35,938 nt of DNA from Vibrio sp. CAU 1672. GTDB lineage: Bacteria > Pseudomonadota > Gammaproteobacteria > Enterobacterales > Vibrionaceae. The notes under the pieces are model-generated. The model worked only from the letters and a program-made list of their open reading frames with translations. It made no database searches and was not told where the DNA came from. Each line of letters opens with the position of its first letter. Positions within the stretch are counted from its first letter, which is position 1. The stretch is from NCBI RefSeq assembly GCF_029223195.1, contig NZ_JARHUF010000031.1, positions 1 through 35,938 on the forward strand. The letters are read 5' to 3'. Below are positions 6,794-14,783 of this stretch, one piece after another. The position numbers and the translations under genes were made by a program.

Positions 6794-8276
6794 CCACGGT
6801 GCCAACAGTCCGCTTGCTCAACAAGCGGCATGGCTGAAGGATTACAAACCGGGATTGCGCGTTGGGGAGCGGGGAATCGTATTGTCTTTGGGAGATGGTA
6901 TTGCCAAGATCTCCGGGCTACCTTCGGCTGCCATGGACGATATTTTGGTCATGGAGGATGGCAGCCGGGCGATGGTTTTTGATTTGACGGAAGATCAGGT
7001 CGGTGCGGTGTTATTACACGATACCAGCGAGTTGACCGCCGGGACGCCGGTTCGCCATGGCCACCATCCGCTGGGGGTCGCCGTGGGGGATGACCTACTT
7101 GGCCGAGTGATCGACCCTCTCGGTAGCCCGCTGGATGGAAAAGCGCCTCCGGTCGCATCGGCATGGCAGCGGCTGAATACCCTGTCGCCACCTATCATCA
7201 ACCGTGATTTTGTCAATTCCCCTTTGTATACCGGGATTAAAATCATCGATACCTTGATTCCGATCGGTAAGGGGCAGCGACAACTGCTGATCGGAGATGA
7301 GGGCCTGGGCAGGAGTGCACTGGCTCTTGATACAGTGATTAATCAGAAAAACCGTAATGTCCGTTGCGTCTATGTGTTAATCGGCCAAAGGCGTTCGACG
7401 GTCGTCAATACCATTGCGATATTACGCGAGTACGGCGCTCTGGAATATACCACTCTGGTGGTCGCGGAAGCGAACAGTTTGCCGGGCCTGCAGCATCTGG
7501 CGCCATTTGCCGGTTGTGCGATTGCTGAATACTGGATGCTGCAGGGACAAGATACCCTGGTGGTATATGATGATCTCAGTACCCATGCAAAAATCTACCG
7601 TGAACTGTCGTTGCTTTTGCGGCGCCCCCCTGGCCGGGAAGCCTATCCCGGCGATATTTTTTCAGTGCATGCCAACTTGCTTGAGCGCACTACGTGTTTG
7701 AGCCCGTCTTATGGTGGTGGGAGCATGACTGCGTTACCGATTGTCGCCACAGAGCAAGGGGATATCGCTAGTTATATTCCGACCAACCTGATCTCTATTA
7801 CCGACGGACAGATTTATCTGGAAAGGAAGTTGTTCAGCGCCGGTATCCGCCCGGCCATTGACATTGCCCGTTCGGTATCGCGTATCGGCGGGCAAGCACA
7901 GCACCCCCGCATCAAAGAGGAGGTGGGGAGTATGAAGCTGAGCTACCTTCAGTTTTTGGATCTGGAAAGTTTCACTCGGTTTGGAGCTAAGCTTGAAGCC
8001 AGTATGGAGGCTGCGATTGAGCGTGGTCTGCAGTTAAGGGAGCTACTGAAACAGAAACAGTTCAGCCCTTATCATGAGGCTTTTCAGTTAGCCTGGCTTA
8101 TTGCCTATAACGATGGACTTTTTCAGCCGGTTGAACGGCAAGAAATCCGCCCCCTGCTCGAGCGGCTTGCACAAGAAGTGGAGTATTCTGGCCTGACTCT
8201 TGACAGCCCTCGCGAGATGTGGAGCCGGGCTGTGGCGGAATGGATGGCGCCTAACGATGTTGAGGACAGCCACTGA
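6780..8276 (+). CDS. atpA: N-type F1Fo ATPase, subunit alpha with degenerate P-loop
   Basis: 498 residues. Recognisable blocks include GVGEVDPLG-type GRVIDPLGSPLDG, the DDLS Walker B region in LVVYDDLSTHAKIYRE, LLLRRPPGREAYPGDIF, and the arginine finger in SVSRIGG. The P-loop, normally GDRQTGKT, reads GDEGLGRS at residues 172-179, so the phosphate-binding lysine is arginine (R178) and Thr is Ser. Alpha sites are non-catalytic, so hydrolysis at beta could persist, but tight nucleotide binding at alpha would probably be lost. The start ATG 6780 lies inside the end of atpF. The stop overlaps the atpG start (TGATG). Confidence 0.93.
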   Translation: MSPDNHGANSPLAQQAAWLKDYKPGLRVGERGIVLSLGDGIAKISGLPSAAMDDILVMEDGSRAMVFDLTEDQVGAVLLHDTSELTAGTPVRHGHHPLGVAVGDDLLGRVIDPLGSPLDGKAPPVASAWQRLNTLSPPIINRDFVNSPLYTGIKIIDTLIPIGKGQRQLLIGDEGLGRSALALDTVINQKNRNVRCVYVLIGQRRSTVVNTIAILREYGALEYTTLVVAEANSLPGLQHLAPFAGCAIAEYWMLQGQDTLVVYDDLSTHAKIYRELSLLLRRPPGREAYPGDIFSVHANLLERTTCLSPSYGGGSMTALPIVATEQGDIASYIPTNLISITDGQIYLERKLFSAGIRPAIDIARSVSRIGGQAQHPRIKEEVGSMKLSYLQFLDLESFTRFGAKLEASMEAAIERGLQLRELLKQKQFSPYHEAFQLAWLIAYNDGLFQPVERQEIRPLLERLAQEVEYSGLTLDSPREMWSRAVAEWMAPNDVEDSH

Positions 8277-9124
8277 TGACCAACCGGCAGGGTTTACAAC
8301 ATCACCGTGATAGTGTGAATGAAATTATCAATATTCTCAAAGCCATGAAGACATTGGCTTATATGGAGAATCACAAGCTAGGCCATTACTTAGAGCAGCA
8401 GCATCAGGTGGTAGACGCTATCACCAGCGTGGCAGAGGATTTTCTCAGTTTCTATCCCGAGACATTACCCACCACTGGTAACACTACTTCTGTCTACTTA
8501 ATCGTTGGCTCTGAACGGGGGTTTTGCGGGGGCTTCAACCAGGAGTTGATCCAGCATGTTGAGGGTTTATTGGACCATCGGCCTGATGCCAAACCTCATC
8601 TGATCGTCGTCGGGCGGAAGTTGTTTAATCTCATGCCGGAGGATATCCCGGTTTTATTCCGAATCAATGGTCCCAGTGTGGCGGAGGAAGTTCCAGTCGT
8701 CCTGGAGCAGACGGTTCAGTCACTGGCAGAATTACAGCAACAGCACCCATTGTTGCGTTTTCATGTTGTTTATCACAGTACAGGCCAAGGTGTTGTGATG
8801 AAACAACTGTTACCCTCTTTTCAGGGGGAACGCTTCCCACCACGCTTTCCGGCGCCCCCGGAGCTCAACCTGGCCCCGACGTCCTTCTTGCTGGAGGTGA
8901 CCGAACAATATCTGTTTGCCGCGCTGCATGAGCTGTTTTATATGTCCTTGGTGGAAGAGAGCCATAACCGCATTATCCACCTGGAAGGTGCGGTTACGCA
9001 TTTGGATACCCTGGCAGAAAAGCTGACCCAACAATTTAATATCTTACGGCGCGAAGAGATCATCGAAGAAATAGAGGTCATTTTGCTTAATGATGCTGGT
9101 ATGGAAGGGGGAAAACCAAAATAA
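8276..9124 (+). CDS. atpG: N-type F1Fo ATPase, subunit gamma
   Basis: The rotor shaft, 282 residues, last gene of the operon. The N-terminal helix contains the conserved ILKAMKTLAYMEN segment. The Rossmann-like middle has VGSERGFCGGFN (the family's 'SDRGLCGG' block). The C-terminal helix contains LAEKLTQQFNILRREEIIEEI, equivalent to the terminal 'N..RQ..IT.E..EI' motif. Its start overlaps the atpA stop by one base, indicating coupled translation. No housekeeping atp genes follow. Confidence 0.93.
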   Translation: MTNRQGLQHHRDSVNEIINILKAMKTLAYMENHKLGHYLEQQHQVVDAITSVAEDFLSFYPETLPTTGNTTSVYLIVGSERGFCGGFNQELIQHVEGLLDHRPDAKPHLIVVGRKLFNLMPEDIPVLFRINGPSVAEEVPVVLEQTVQSLAELQQQHPLLRFHVVYHSTGQGVVMKQLLPSFQGERFPPRFPAPPELNLAPTSFLLEVTEQYLFAALHELFYMSLVEESHNRIIHLEGAVTHLDTLAEKLTQQFNILRREEIIEEIEVILLNDAGMEGGKPK

Positions 9125-9165
9125 GGTTGCCATTAAAGGTAACCGGACAGAAGCTATCAGGGCAT

Positions 9166-9345
9166 TCAGAGCTGATTGGCCAGGCAGCGTTTCTCCTCAT
9201 CAAAAATAACCAAAGGGAACGGTGTAATACAGCCACTTAGCTGTTCACACGCATTTCGCATATGGGAAATATCGGCCAAAAAGGCATTTAGTTGCTTGGG
9301 AAAAGGGCGGGATTGTTTGGTCAGGTACGAAAAGCCCGAGTCAGT
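9166..9345 (-). pseudogene. Possible remnant of an unidentified gene
   Basis: On the minus strand a 59-codon open frame without a usable upstream ATG ends with ...CITPFPLVIFDEEKRCLANQ L and a stop. Its composition is protein-like (for example KQLNAFLADISHMRNACEQL) and it runs out into the terminator hairpin at 9331-9360. The only ATG is internal and would give about 41 residues. It reads like the tail of a lost gene, but I do not recognise a family and it may be chance. Confidence 0.25.
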
Positions 9346-9360
9346 TCAGACTCGGGCTTT
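9331..9360. terminator. Bidirectional terminator between atpG and yibL
   Basis: AAAGCCCGAGTC and GACTCGGGCTTT are perfect 12-base arms around AGTTCA. They lie between the convergent ATPase operon (plus) and yibL (minus) and can serve both strands. Confidence 0.88.
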
Positions 9361-9391
9361 AAATGTAAATGCAAACATCGTTGCTGAGTGA

Positions 9392-9748
9392 CTAAAACTC
9401 TTTTGGCGCAAAGCCGGTCATGACATCCAGACGCAGCTCTTTACCGATTTTTGTCATCGGGTGAACAATGACCAAGCCTTTAACGCGTTTCTTCAGTTTA
9501 CCAATATCAGCCTGCTCTGCTTTAGTGATCTCGCGAGAAAATGGCATATCCAGCAAGCTCTTGCGCTCTTTGTTCAGCTCATAGTTTTGTTTGTGCTTAA
9601 GCTGGTTAAGTTTCTTCGTTACTTGCTCAACTTCGTCCGTGAACTTAGAAATCATGTCGTGATCACCACGAGAACGCGCAGCATCCAGTTTACGTTGGCA
9701 GTTATCTAAGCGGTTATGCAGCTTTTGAATGTCGGTTTTAAGGCTCAT
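9392..9748 (-). CDS. yibL: YibL-like ribosome-associated protein (DUF2810)
   Basis: 118 residues. The N-terminal half is a charged coiled coil (KLHNRLDNCQRKLDAARSRG onward). The C-terminal half carries the family signature MPFSREITKAEQADIGKLKK and KGLVIVHPMTKIGKELRL, close to E. coli YibL as I recall it. The E. coli protein co-purifies with ribosomes; its exact role is unclear. I chose ATG 9748; the frame extends 5 codons upstream only to a TTG. It stands alone and converges on the ATPase operon. Confidence 0.88.
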   Translation of the reverse strand: MSLKTDIQKLHNRLDNCQRKLDAARSRGDHDMISKFTDEVEQVTKKLNQLKHKQNYELNKERKSLLDMPFSREITKAEQADIGKLKKRVKGLVIVHPMTKIGKELRLDVMTGFAPKEF

Positions 9749-9830
9749 GGTTTCTTGTCTCAAATAAAATAGTTGGGGAGTATAGCACAGCGATTACGGT
9801 GCGTCTTATGCTATCCCCAACCGGATCAAA

Positions 9831-10823
9831 TTAACTGATCAGTTCATTGCCTGAGGTTTGGCCGGCAAAAAAGGCTTCAATGCTGTGTAAGGTCACCGAG
9901 GCGATATTGTGCAGCGCTTCATTGGTCAGGAATGCCTGGTGCCCGGTGAACAACACGTTATGGCATGCTGACATCCGGCGGAACACGTCATCGACGATCA
10001 CGTCGTTTGATTTATCCTGGAAGAACAGTTCTTTTTCATTGTCATACACGTCTAAGCCCAAAGCGCCGATCTTACCTTGTTTGAGTGCTTCAATCGCCGC
10101 CACCGAGTCAAGCAGTTCGCCTCGGCTGGTATTAATGATCATTACCCCGTCTTTCATTTTGGCAAAGGCGTTTCCATCCAATAAGTGGTAGTTCTCTTTA
10201 CTCATCGGACAATGCAAAGTAATGATATCGGATTGGGCAAATATCTCTTCCAGTGTGCAGTAAGTTGCCCCCAACTCCACTGCCAGCGGGTTTTCGTACG
10301 GGTCAAAGCAGATGATGTTCATACCTAGTCCTTTGAAGATCCGCATGGCGGCAACCCCAATTTTACCGGTACCGATAACCCCGACCGTCTTGCCGTAGAA
10401 ATTAAAACCGACCAGCCCCTCTAAGGAAAAGTTGGCGTCGCGGGTACGTTGATAGGCTTTGTGCAGGCGGCGGTTCAGACACATCATCATGCCGACCGCG
10501 TGCTCGGCGACCGCTTCCGGTGAGTAGGCCGGCACCCTAACGACTTGTAGCCCTAAGCGCTTAGCGGCAGCCAAGTCTACTTTGTCAAATCCGGCGCAGC
10601 GCATGGCGATCAATTTGGTACCGCCGGCGGCAAGCTGCTCAAGCACTTTTTCAGATAAGTCATCGTTGACAAACGCACACACGACCTCGCACTCATGTGC
10701 CATTTTGGCTGTTTTTGACGTCAGGCGAAAATCATTAAAGTGGAAGTTGAACGCTTGTTGTTTGGCTTTGCTGAATGAGGCTTCATCATAAGATTTTGCA
10801 CTGAAAAAAGCGATGTTGAGCAT
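9831..10823 (-). CDS. ldhA: D-lactate dehydrogenase (fermentative, NADH-dependent)
   Basis: 330 residues of the D-2-hydroxyacid dehydrogenase family. The nucleotide-binding motif GVIGTGKIG is near residue 150. The catalytic set is seen as Arg in INTSRGELLD, Glu in YDNEKELFF and His in FTGHQAFLT. RRLHKAYQRTRDANFSLEGL is typical of LdhA. It reduces pyruvate to D-lactate in the cytosol during fermentation. The gene is monocistronic; the 174 bases to the divergent L,D-transpeptidase gene must hold its promoter. Confidence 0.93.
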   Translation of the reverse strand: MLNIAFFSAKSYDEASFSKAKQQAFNFHFNDFRLTSKTAKMAHECEVVCAFVNDDLSEKVLEQLAAGGTKLIAMRCAGFDKVDLAAAKRLGLQVVRVPAYSPEAVAEHAVGMMMCLNRRLHKAYQRTRDANFSLEGLVGFNFYGKTVGVIGTGKIGVAAMRIFKGLGMNIICFDPYENPLAVELGATYCTLEEIFAQSDIITLHCPMSKENYHLLDGNAFAKMKDGVMIINTSRGELLDSVAAIEALKQGKIGALGLDVYDNEKELFFQDKSNDVIVDDVFRRMSACHNVLFTGHQAFLTNEALHNIASVTLHSIEAFFAGQTSGNELIS

Positions 10824-10997
10824 AATAACCTCTCAAAGTATGCTGACTTTATAAAATAATACATTTACAAACTAAAGTAATATTTACGTTGTGACCAGTG
10901 AAAAATAAGCACATTAAGATTGCTTTAAACGTGGCTTGTGACTAGCATGCAGCCTCATTTGGTCAATCTTTATACGCGGAGTTAGGGTGCGGGGCTC

Positions 10998-11480
10998 ATG
11001 TCAGTTAAGTGGGGATGTGTATTGTTGTGTAGTCTGCTGTCGGTTGGTGCCAGTGCAGCAGTAGAGTTGGTTAAAGTTGATAAATCCAAGCGGCGGATGT
11101 ACCTGATTGAGGGTGAGCAAGTGCTCAAAGAGTTTCGCATCGCGCTGGGGAAGAATCCTCAAGGTCATAAGCAGCAGGAAGGTGATCACCGAACCCCGGA
11201 AGGTGAGTACACCCTTGATTACATCATCGAAAATTCGGCTTTTTACCGTTCCGTGCATATCAGTTATCCCGATGCAAAAGACCTGCTCGAGGCCGAGCGT
11301 CGCGGTGTCTCTCCTGGGGGGGATATTAAAATCCATGGTCTGAGAAATGATGAAACTCAGTCTCCGCAGTATGTGCAAAGCTTCGACTGGACCAGTGGCT
11401 GCATTGCGCTGACCAATGATGAACTTGATGAGTTTATTGAGATGGTGCCCATGGGGACACCAATACTGATTGAGTGGTAG
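10998..11480 (+). CDS. L,D-transpeptidase (YkuD family), secreted
   Basis: 160 residues with an N-terminal signal peptide (about residues 1-20, ending SVGASAA). The YkuD core follows: VDKSKRRMYL at the start, IKIHGLRN with the conserved His, and WTSGCIALTNDELDEF with the catalytic Cys in the S-x-G-C-I-x-L motif. Such periplasmic enzymes make 3-3 crosslinks in peptidoglycan or attach lipoproteins to it. This short form, close to a single domain, could also be a murein-amidating or endopeptidase variant. It ends 3 bases before the convergent phosphodiesterase gene. Confidence 0.88.
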   Translation: MSVKWGCVLLCSLLSVGASAAVELVKVDKSKRRMYLIEGEQVLKEFRIALGKNPQGHKQQEGDHRTPEGEYTLDYIIENSAFYRSVHISYPDAKDLLEAERRGVSPGGDIKIHGLRNDETQSPQYVQSFDWTSGCIALTNDELDEFIEMVPMGTPILIEW

Positions 11481-11483
11481 TGG

Positions 11484-12212
11484 TTACTGTTGATGGCCAT
11501 CAGGCATAAAACGCTGCGGAAAATCGCTGAAAATGCCATCTAACAACGGCAGGTGTTTTAGCTTATTCGGGTTGTTGACGGTAAAGCACATGACTTTATA
11601 GCCCGCTTGTTGCAGCGCAGTGACTTGTCGTGCGCGTATCCAGTTGATATTAAGGTTGCAGCTGTAGGCGTTGACTTCTGCCAGTAACTGCTTGTCTTTC
11701 TGGGTCAGGTACTCGCTCAAAACCGCTAAAGGGTAGCCGGAGCAGTGTTTGTGCAGTGCGCGCACAACATCATGGCTGAAGCTGGAGAGTAAAATTTTTT
11801 CTCTGGGTACGGAATGAGCCTGTAACTCTTTAGCTACCAACCGGGCGACATCCTCACTGTTGTGACGGTCAATTTTTACCTCGAGATTCAGGCAGAGATC
11901 ATTGGCCGCGGCTAGGTTGAGCAGTTCAGACAGCGTGATGATTTTCTCTGCGTGAAAGCGCTCATCGAACCAGCCACCAAAGTCAAATTGACGCAGTTCT
12001 TCTGCAGTGTACTCATCTACGCGACCTTGGCCGTTGCTGCACCGGTTGATGGTGTGATCATGGCAAACCACCAGAATGTTATCTTTGCTTGGCTGGATAT
12101 CTACTTCAACCCAGTTCAGGCCAAGCTCAGCGGCCGCCAAAATACTTGCCCGGGTGTTTTCGGGATGGGTGCCGGCTATTCCCCGGTGTCCGATTAAGAG
12201 GGTTTTCATCAT
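11484..12212 (-). CDS. ugpQ: Glycerophosphodiester phosphodiesterase (UgpQ-like, cytosolic)
   Basis: 242 residues with no signal peptide. Active-site blocks are IGHRGIAGTHPENT (catalytic His and Arg, metal Glu), EVDIQ and HDHTINR (second His). NLEVK carries the later metal ligand. It hydrolyses glycerophosphodiesters to glycerol 3-phosphate and an alcohol. The start is either of two adjacent ATGs (12212 or 12209); the AAAGG upstream spaces better to the second. No transporter genes are adjacent. Confidence 0.9.
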   Translation of the reverse strand: MMKTLLIGHRGIAGTHPENTRASILAAAELGLNWVEVDIQPSKDNILVVCHDHTINRCSNGQGRVDEYTAEELRQFDFGGWFDERFHAEKIITLSELLNLAAANDLCLNLEVKIDRHNSEDVARLVAKELQAHSVPREKILLSSFSHDVVRALHKHCSGYPLAVLSEYLTQKDKQLLAEVNAYSCNLNINWIRARQVTALQQAGYKVMCFTVNNPNKLKHLPLLDGIFSDFPQRFMPDGHQQ

Positions 12213-12464
12213 TAGCCTTTAATTTACAAGGTTAAATGACTCGATTGTACTCGTTTTCCTCAGCTAAACTAGTAGCACACGCAAAGGTTAGCTAAAACGC
12301 TCATCACAACCCCAATTAGTGTCCGCGTATCGGTGTGCTGATTAAGACTGGATTGGTGATGTATTACCAGTAACATGCGTATTGTATTGAGGATTTTGAG
12401 TGCTCTTAGTGCCTGTTTGGGTTGTAAAACCAGAGTACTGCGTTTTGTTGTCACGGAGAGAAAA

Positions 12465-13418
12465 ATGAAGATTGGTGTGATTGGTGCCGGTGCTGTCGGT
12501 GTTGGAGTATGTAACTATTTGCTCACTATGGGCAGTGTCAGTGAACTGGTTTTGCTGGATCAGAATCTGGAGCGGGCAGAAGGGGAAGTGTTTGATTTTC
12601 GCCATACTGCCGCACTGACGTTTTCTAAAAATACCCATATTATTCCTACCGACGATTATTTAGATCTGCTTGGTGCAGATATTGTCGTCATTACCGCCGG
12701 AGCCCAAATTAAGCAGGGCCAGACTCGAAATGATATTGCTGAGATCAACGCCAAAATCGGCGTCGAGATTGCACATCAGGTAGAGCGAGTTGCGCCCAAT
12801 GCGGTGTTGATTGTGGTCTCAAACCCTTGCGATATCGTCAGCCATTTTATTGTCGAGAATACCGGTTTTGATGAGAAGCAGGTTATCAGCAGCGGATGTG
12901 TGATCGATACCGCCCGCCTGATGAGTATTGTTGCCAACCGCGTCGACCTCGACCCAAAAAATATTTTTGGTTATGTACTGGGTGAACACGGCAGTAACTG
13001 TTTCACGCCGAAAAGCCTGATTTCGATTGCTGGTCAGCCCGCGGATTACTATTGTGATGCCAATCATATCGACCGGGTTGATGCCGATGAACTGCTCGAG
13101 GCGGTCAAGCAAGCCGGGTATGAGATCTTCCGCCGCAAGCAGAACACCGTGCATGGCATTGCCGCCAGTGTGTTTCGTATTATCCAGGCCATTGTCATCA
13201 ATGAACGCTCGGTACTGCCGGTCGGGACGATGATCCGTGGTCATTATGGGCTGGAAGGGGTAGTAGTCAGCTTGCCGACGGTGGTGGGAAAGAAAGGCGC
13301 GGAAGCCGTTCTGACGCATCCTTTCACGGCTGAAGAGTTAGCGACATTACAGACCATAGGGCAAAACCTGCGTGGGATCGTGGCAGATGTCGCGAAGGCG
13401 ACCGGATTAAAATATTGA
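12465..13418 (+). CDS. L-lactate/malate-type dehydrogenase, likely an L-2-hydroxyacid dehydrogenase
   Basis: 317 residues. The N-terminal NAD site is GVIGAGAVG. The catalytic His lies in GEHGSN, the Asp-Arg pair in CVIDTARL, and the mobile loop in AGAQIKQGQTRND with the substrate arginine. The residue that decides substrate (Gln in lactate, Arg in malate dehydrogenase) is Ile here, as aligned by eye. That suggests a substrate with a non-polar side chain, as in hydroxyisocaproate dehydrogenases. The start ATG 12465 follows GGAGAG; the frame runs further upstream without a good start. A terminator follows at 13464. Confidence 0.85.
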   Translation: MKIGVIGAGAVGVGVCNYLLTMGSVSELVLLDQNLERAEGEVFDFRHTAALTFSKNTHIIPTDDYLDLLGADIVVITAGAQIKQGQTRNDIAEINAKIGVEIAHQVERVAPNAVLIVVSNPCDIVSHFIVENTGFDEKQVISSGCVIDTARLMSIVANRVDLDPKNIFGYVLGEHGSNCFTPKSLISIAGQPADYYCDANHIDRVDADELLEAVKQAGYEIFRRKQNTVHGIAASVFRIIQAIVINERSVLPVGTMIRGHYGLEGVVVSLPTVVGKKGAEAVLTHPFTAEELATLQTIGQNLRGIVADVAKATGLKY

Positions 13419-13463
13419 ATGCCAGTTGCACAGCTTTGGTAAGTTTGGCTGCGAGGCGTCATC

Positions 13464-13490
13464 AAGGCCTGTCAATCGACAGGCCTTTTT
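13464..13490 (+). terminator. Intrinsic terminator after the dehydrogenase gene
   Basis: AAGGCCTGTC and GACAGGCCTT form 10 base pairs around AATC and are followed by TTT. Confidence 0.9.
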
Positions 13491-13526
13491 GATCTGACTG
13501 AGCCTGAAAGTCGCTGGGTTGGAGTG

Positions 13527-13932
13527 TTACAAGCAATAATCATTGTGGCCGGTCTGGGTGTTACTATCAATGTGCGGCCAGGTATGCCTTAAGTCCTGCT
13601 GGCAGATGTCGAACAGCCGTTTTTTTATCATTCTATTGTCGGCACTTAGCAGATTAACGCCCAGTAGGAACTCCTTAGGTAAACTCGGGTTGAACGACGT
13701 CTTCAATAGCTAAGGCCGGATGTGGCATCACTGATGACCTGGCGATAAAGTGGAGAGGGAGCGGTGTATGCCACTCTGTTTGCATGGCGTTGGTCGGTGT
13801 TACGTATGAGAATGTTCCGCATGATGGCGCAGAGGGTGTTAATGCTGGTAAGGATCCTGTATACAAGAAGACACAAGATAGTACGAGCGGCATGTTGCCT
13901 GGGCAGATTGAAATGTCATGGTGACTTTTCAA
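13527..13932 (-). pseudogene. Possible frameshifted gene of unknown family
   Basis: Two minus-strand frames look like consecutive parts of one protein. The first (13932-13675) starts at an ATG, includes MPHPALAIEDVVQPEF and then stops. The second, open from 13709 to 13527, continues NPSLPKEFLLGVNLLSADNR and ends in QTGHNDYCL. The two overlap at 13675-13709, where a one-base shift would fuse them into about 130 residues. A plus-strand frame is also open here. I do not recognise a family. This is otherwise a 525-base stretch without a clear gene. Confidence 0.3.
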
Positions 13933-13961
13933 TTTTAGTTTTGGTAACGCTGTTTTTAAGG

Positions 13962-13983
13962 GGGAGGAGACGCCTCTCTTTTT
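13962..13983 (+). terminator. Probable terminator just upstream of the TonB2 operon
   Basis: GGGAGG (13962-13967) pairs with CCTCTC (13973-13978, one G-T pair) around AGACG, followed by five T. It could stop readthrough into the operon or act as an attenuator within its leader. Confidence 0.5.
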
Positions 13984-14015
13984 AGTTATATCTCACACGG
14001 AAAAATGCATTTGGT

Positions 14016-14783
14016 ATGAATCACATTAAATCTGGCCTTGCCCTGTTCATTACCGCACTGGCGGTTCCTGCTCTCGCAACCAATCTGGATGATGCCCAGG
14101 CAGTACAGAGTAACACCAACCAGGCGTCGGCGATCAGCCAACAGCGTATTAATGTCAGTGCAGAGAAAGCGCTGGCTTTAGAAGCAGAAATCGAACGGCT
14201 ACAGGAAGAGATCAGCAACTTGCAGATTTATCGTGATCACCTTGCCAGCCTGGTTGACAGTCAGAACCAGGAAGTCATAAGCCTGAATGAGCAGATTGAA
14301 CAGATTGCTCACACGCGTCAGGGAGTGGTGCCTTTGATGTATCACATGCTTGATGGCCTAAAGACTATCGTGGCAAATGACAAGCCAATCCGCAAAGCAC
14401 AGCGTGAAGCGCGGATCGCCAAGCTTGATGCGATGATGAGTCGTGCCGATGTCGCGGATGCTGAGAAGTTTCGTCGTATTCTTGAGGCGTACCAAATTGA
14501 AATGGATTACGGTACCAAGCTTGGTATCTATCAGGGCAAGATTACGCTCGGCAATGATGAGCAGATTGAAGCCGATGTGCTCTACCTTGGCCGGGTGTCC
14601 TTGGTGGCCCGCAGCCTGTCAGGGCAAGCTTTCTGGAGCTGGTCACAGCAACAACGAGCCTGGCTTCCGGCTGGCTCTGAACAAAAAGCACAGTTGGATA
14701 AAGCCTTCGCTATGGCAAATAAACAGATTGCCCCGGGTATGCTGACTTTGCCGGTGTCGCTAGCTGCCGCAGAGGGCAAATAA
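14016..14783 (+). CDS. DUF3450 periplasmic protein of the TonB2 system
   Basis: 255 residues. The signal peptide (residues 1-22, ending VPALA) is followed by a coiled coil (about 35-90, from NVSAEKALALEAEIERLQEE) and a globular C-terminal part. This is the DUF3450 family, which in Vibrio always sits ahead of ttpC in TonB2 clusters. Its exact role is not established; it probably works with TtpC in the periplasm. The next gene starts directly after its stop codon. Confidence 0.88.
   Translation: MNHIKSGLALFITALAVPALATNLDDAQAVQSNTNQASAISQQRINVSAEKALALEAEIERLQEEISNLQIYRDHLASLVDSQNQEVISLNEQIEQIAHTRQGVVPLMYHMLDGLKTIVANDKPIRKAQREARIAKLDAMMSRADVADAEKFRRILEAYQIEMDYGTKLGIYQGKITLGNDEQIEADVLYLGRVSLVARSLSGQAFWSWSQQQRAWLPAGSEQKAQLDKAFAMANKQIAPGMLTLPVSLAAAEGK

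Noticed and set aside
9176..9391. A 71-codon plus-strand ORF after atpG
   Set aside because: It crosses the bidirectional terminator, has no ribosome-binding site, and its complement reads more like protein.
13528..13548. Possible Fur box upstream of the TonB2 operon (AATAATCATT region)
   Set aside because: About 11 of 19 bases match and it lies some 470 bases before the first gene, across a terminator-like hairpin.
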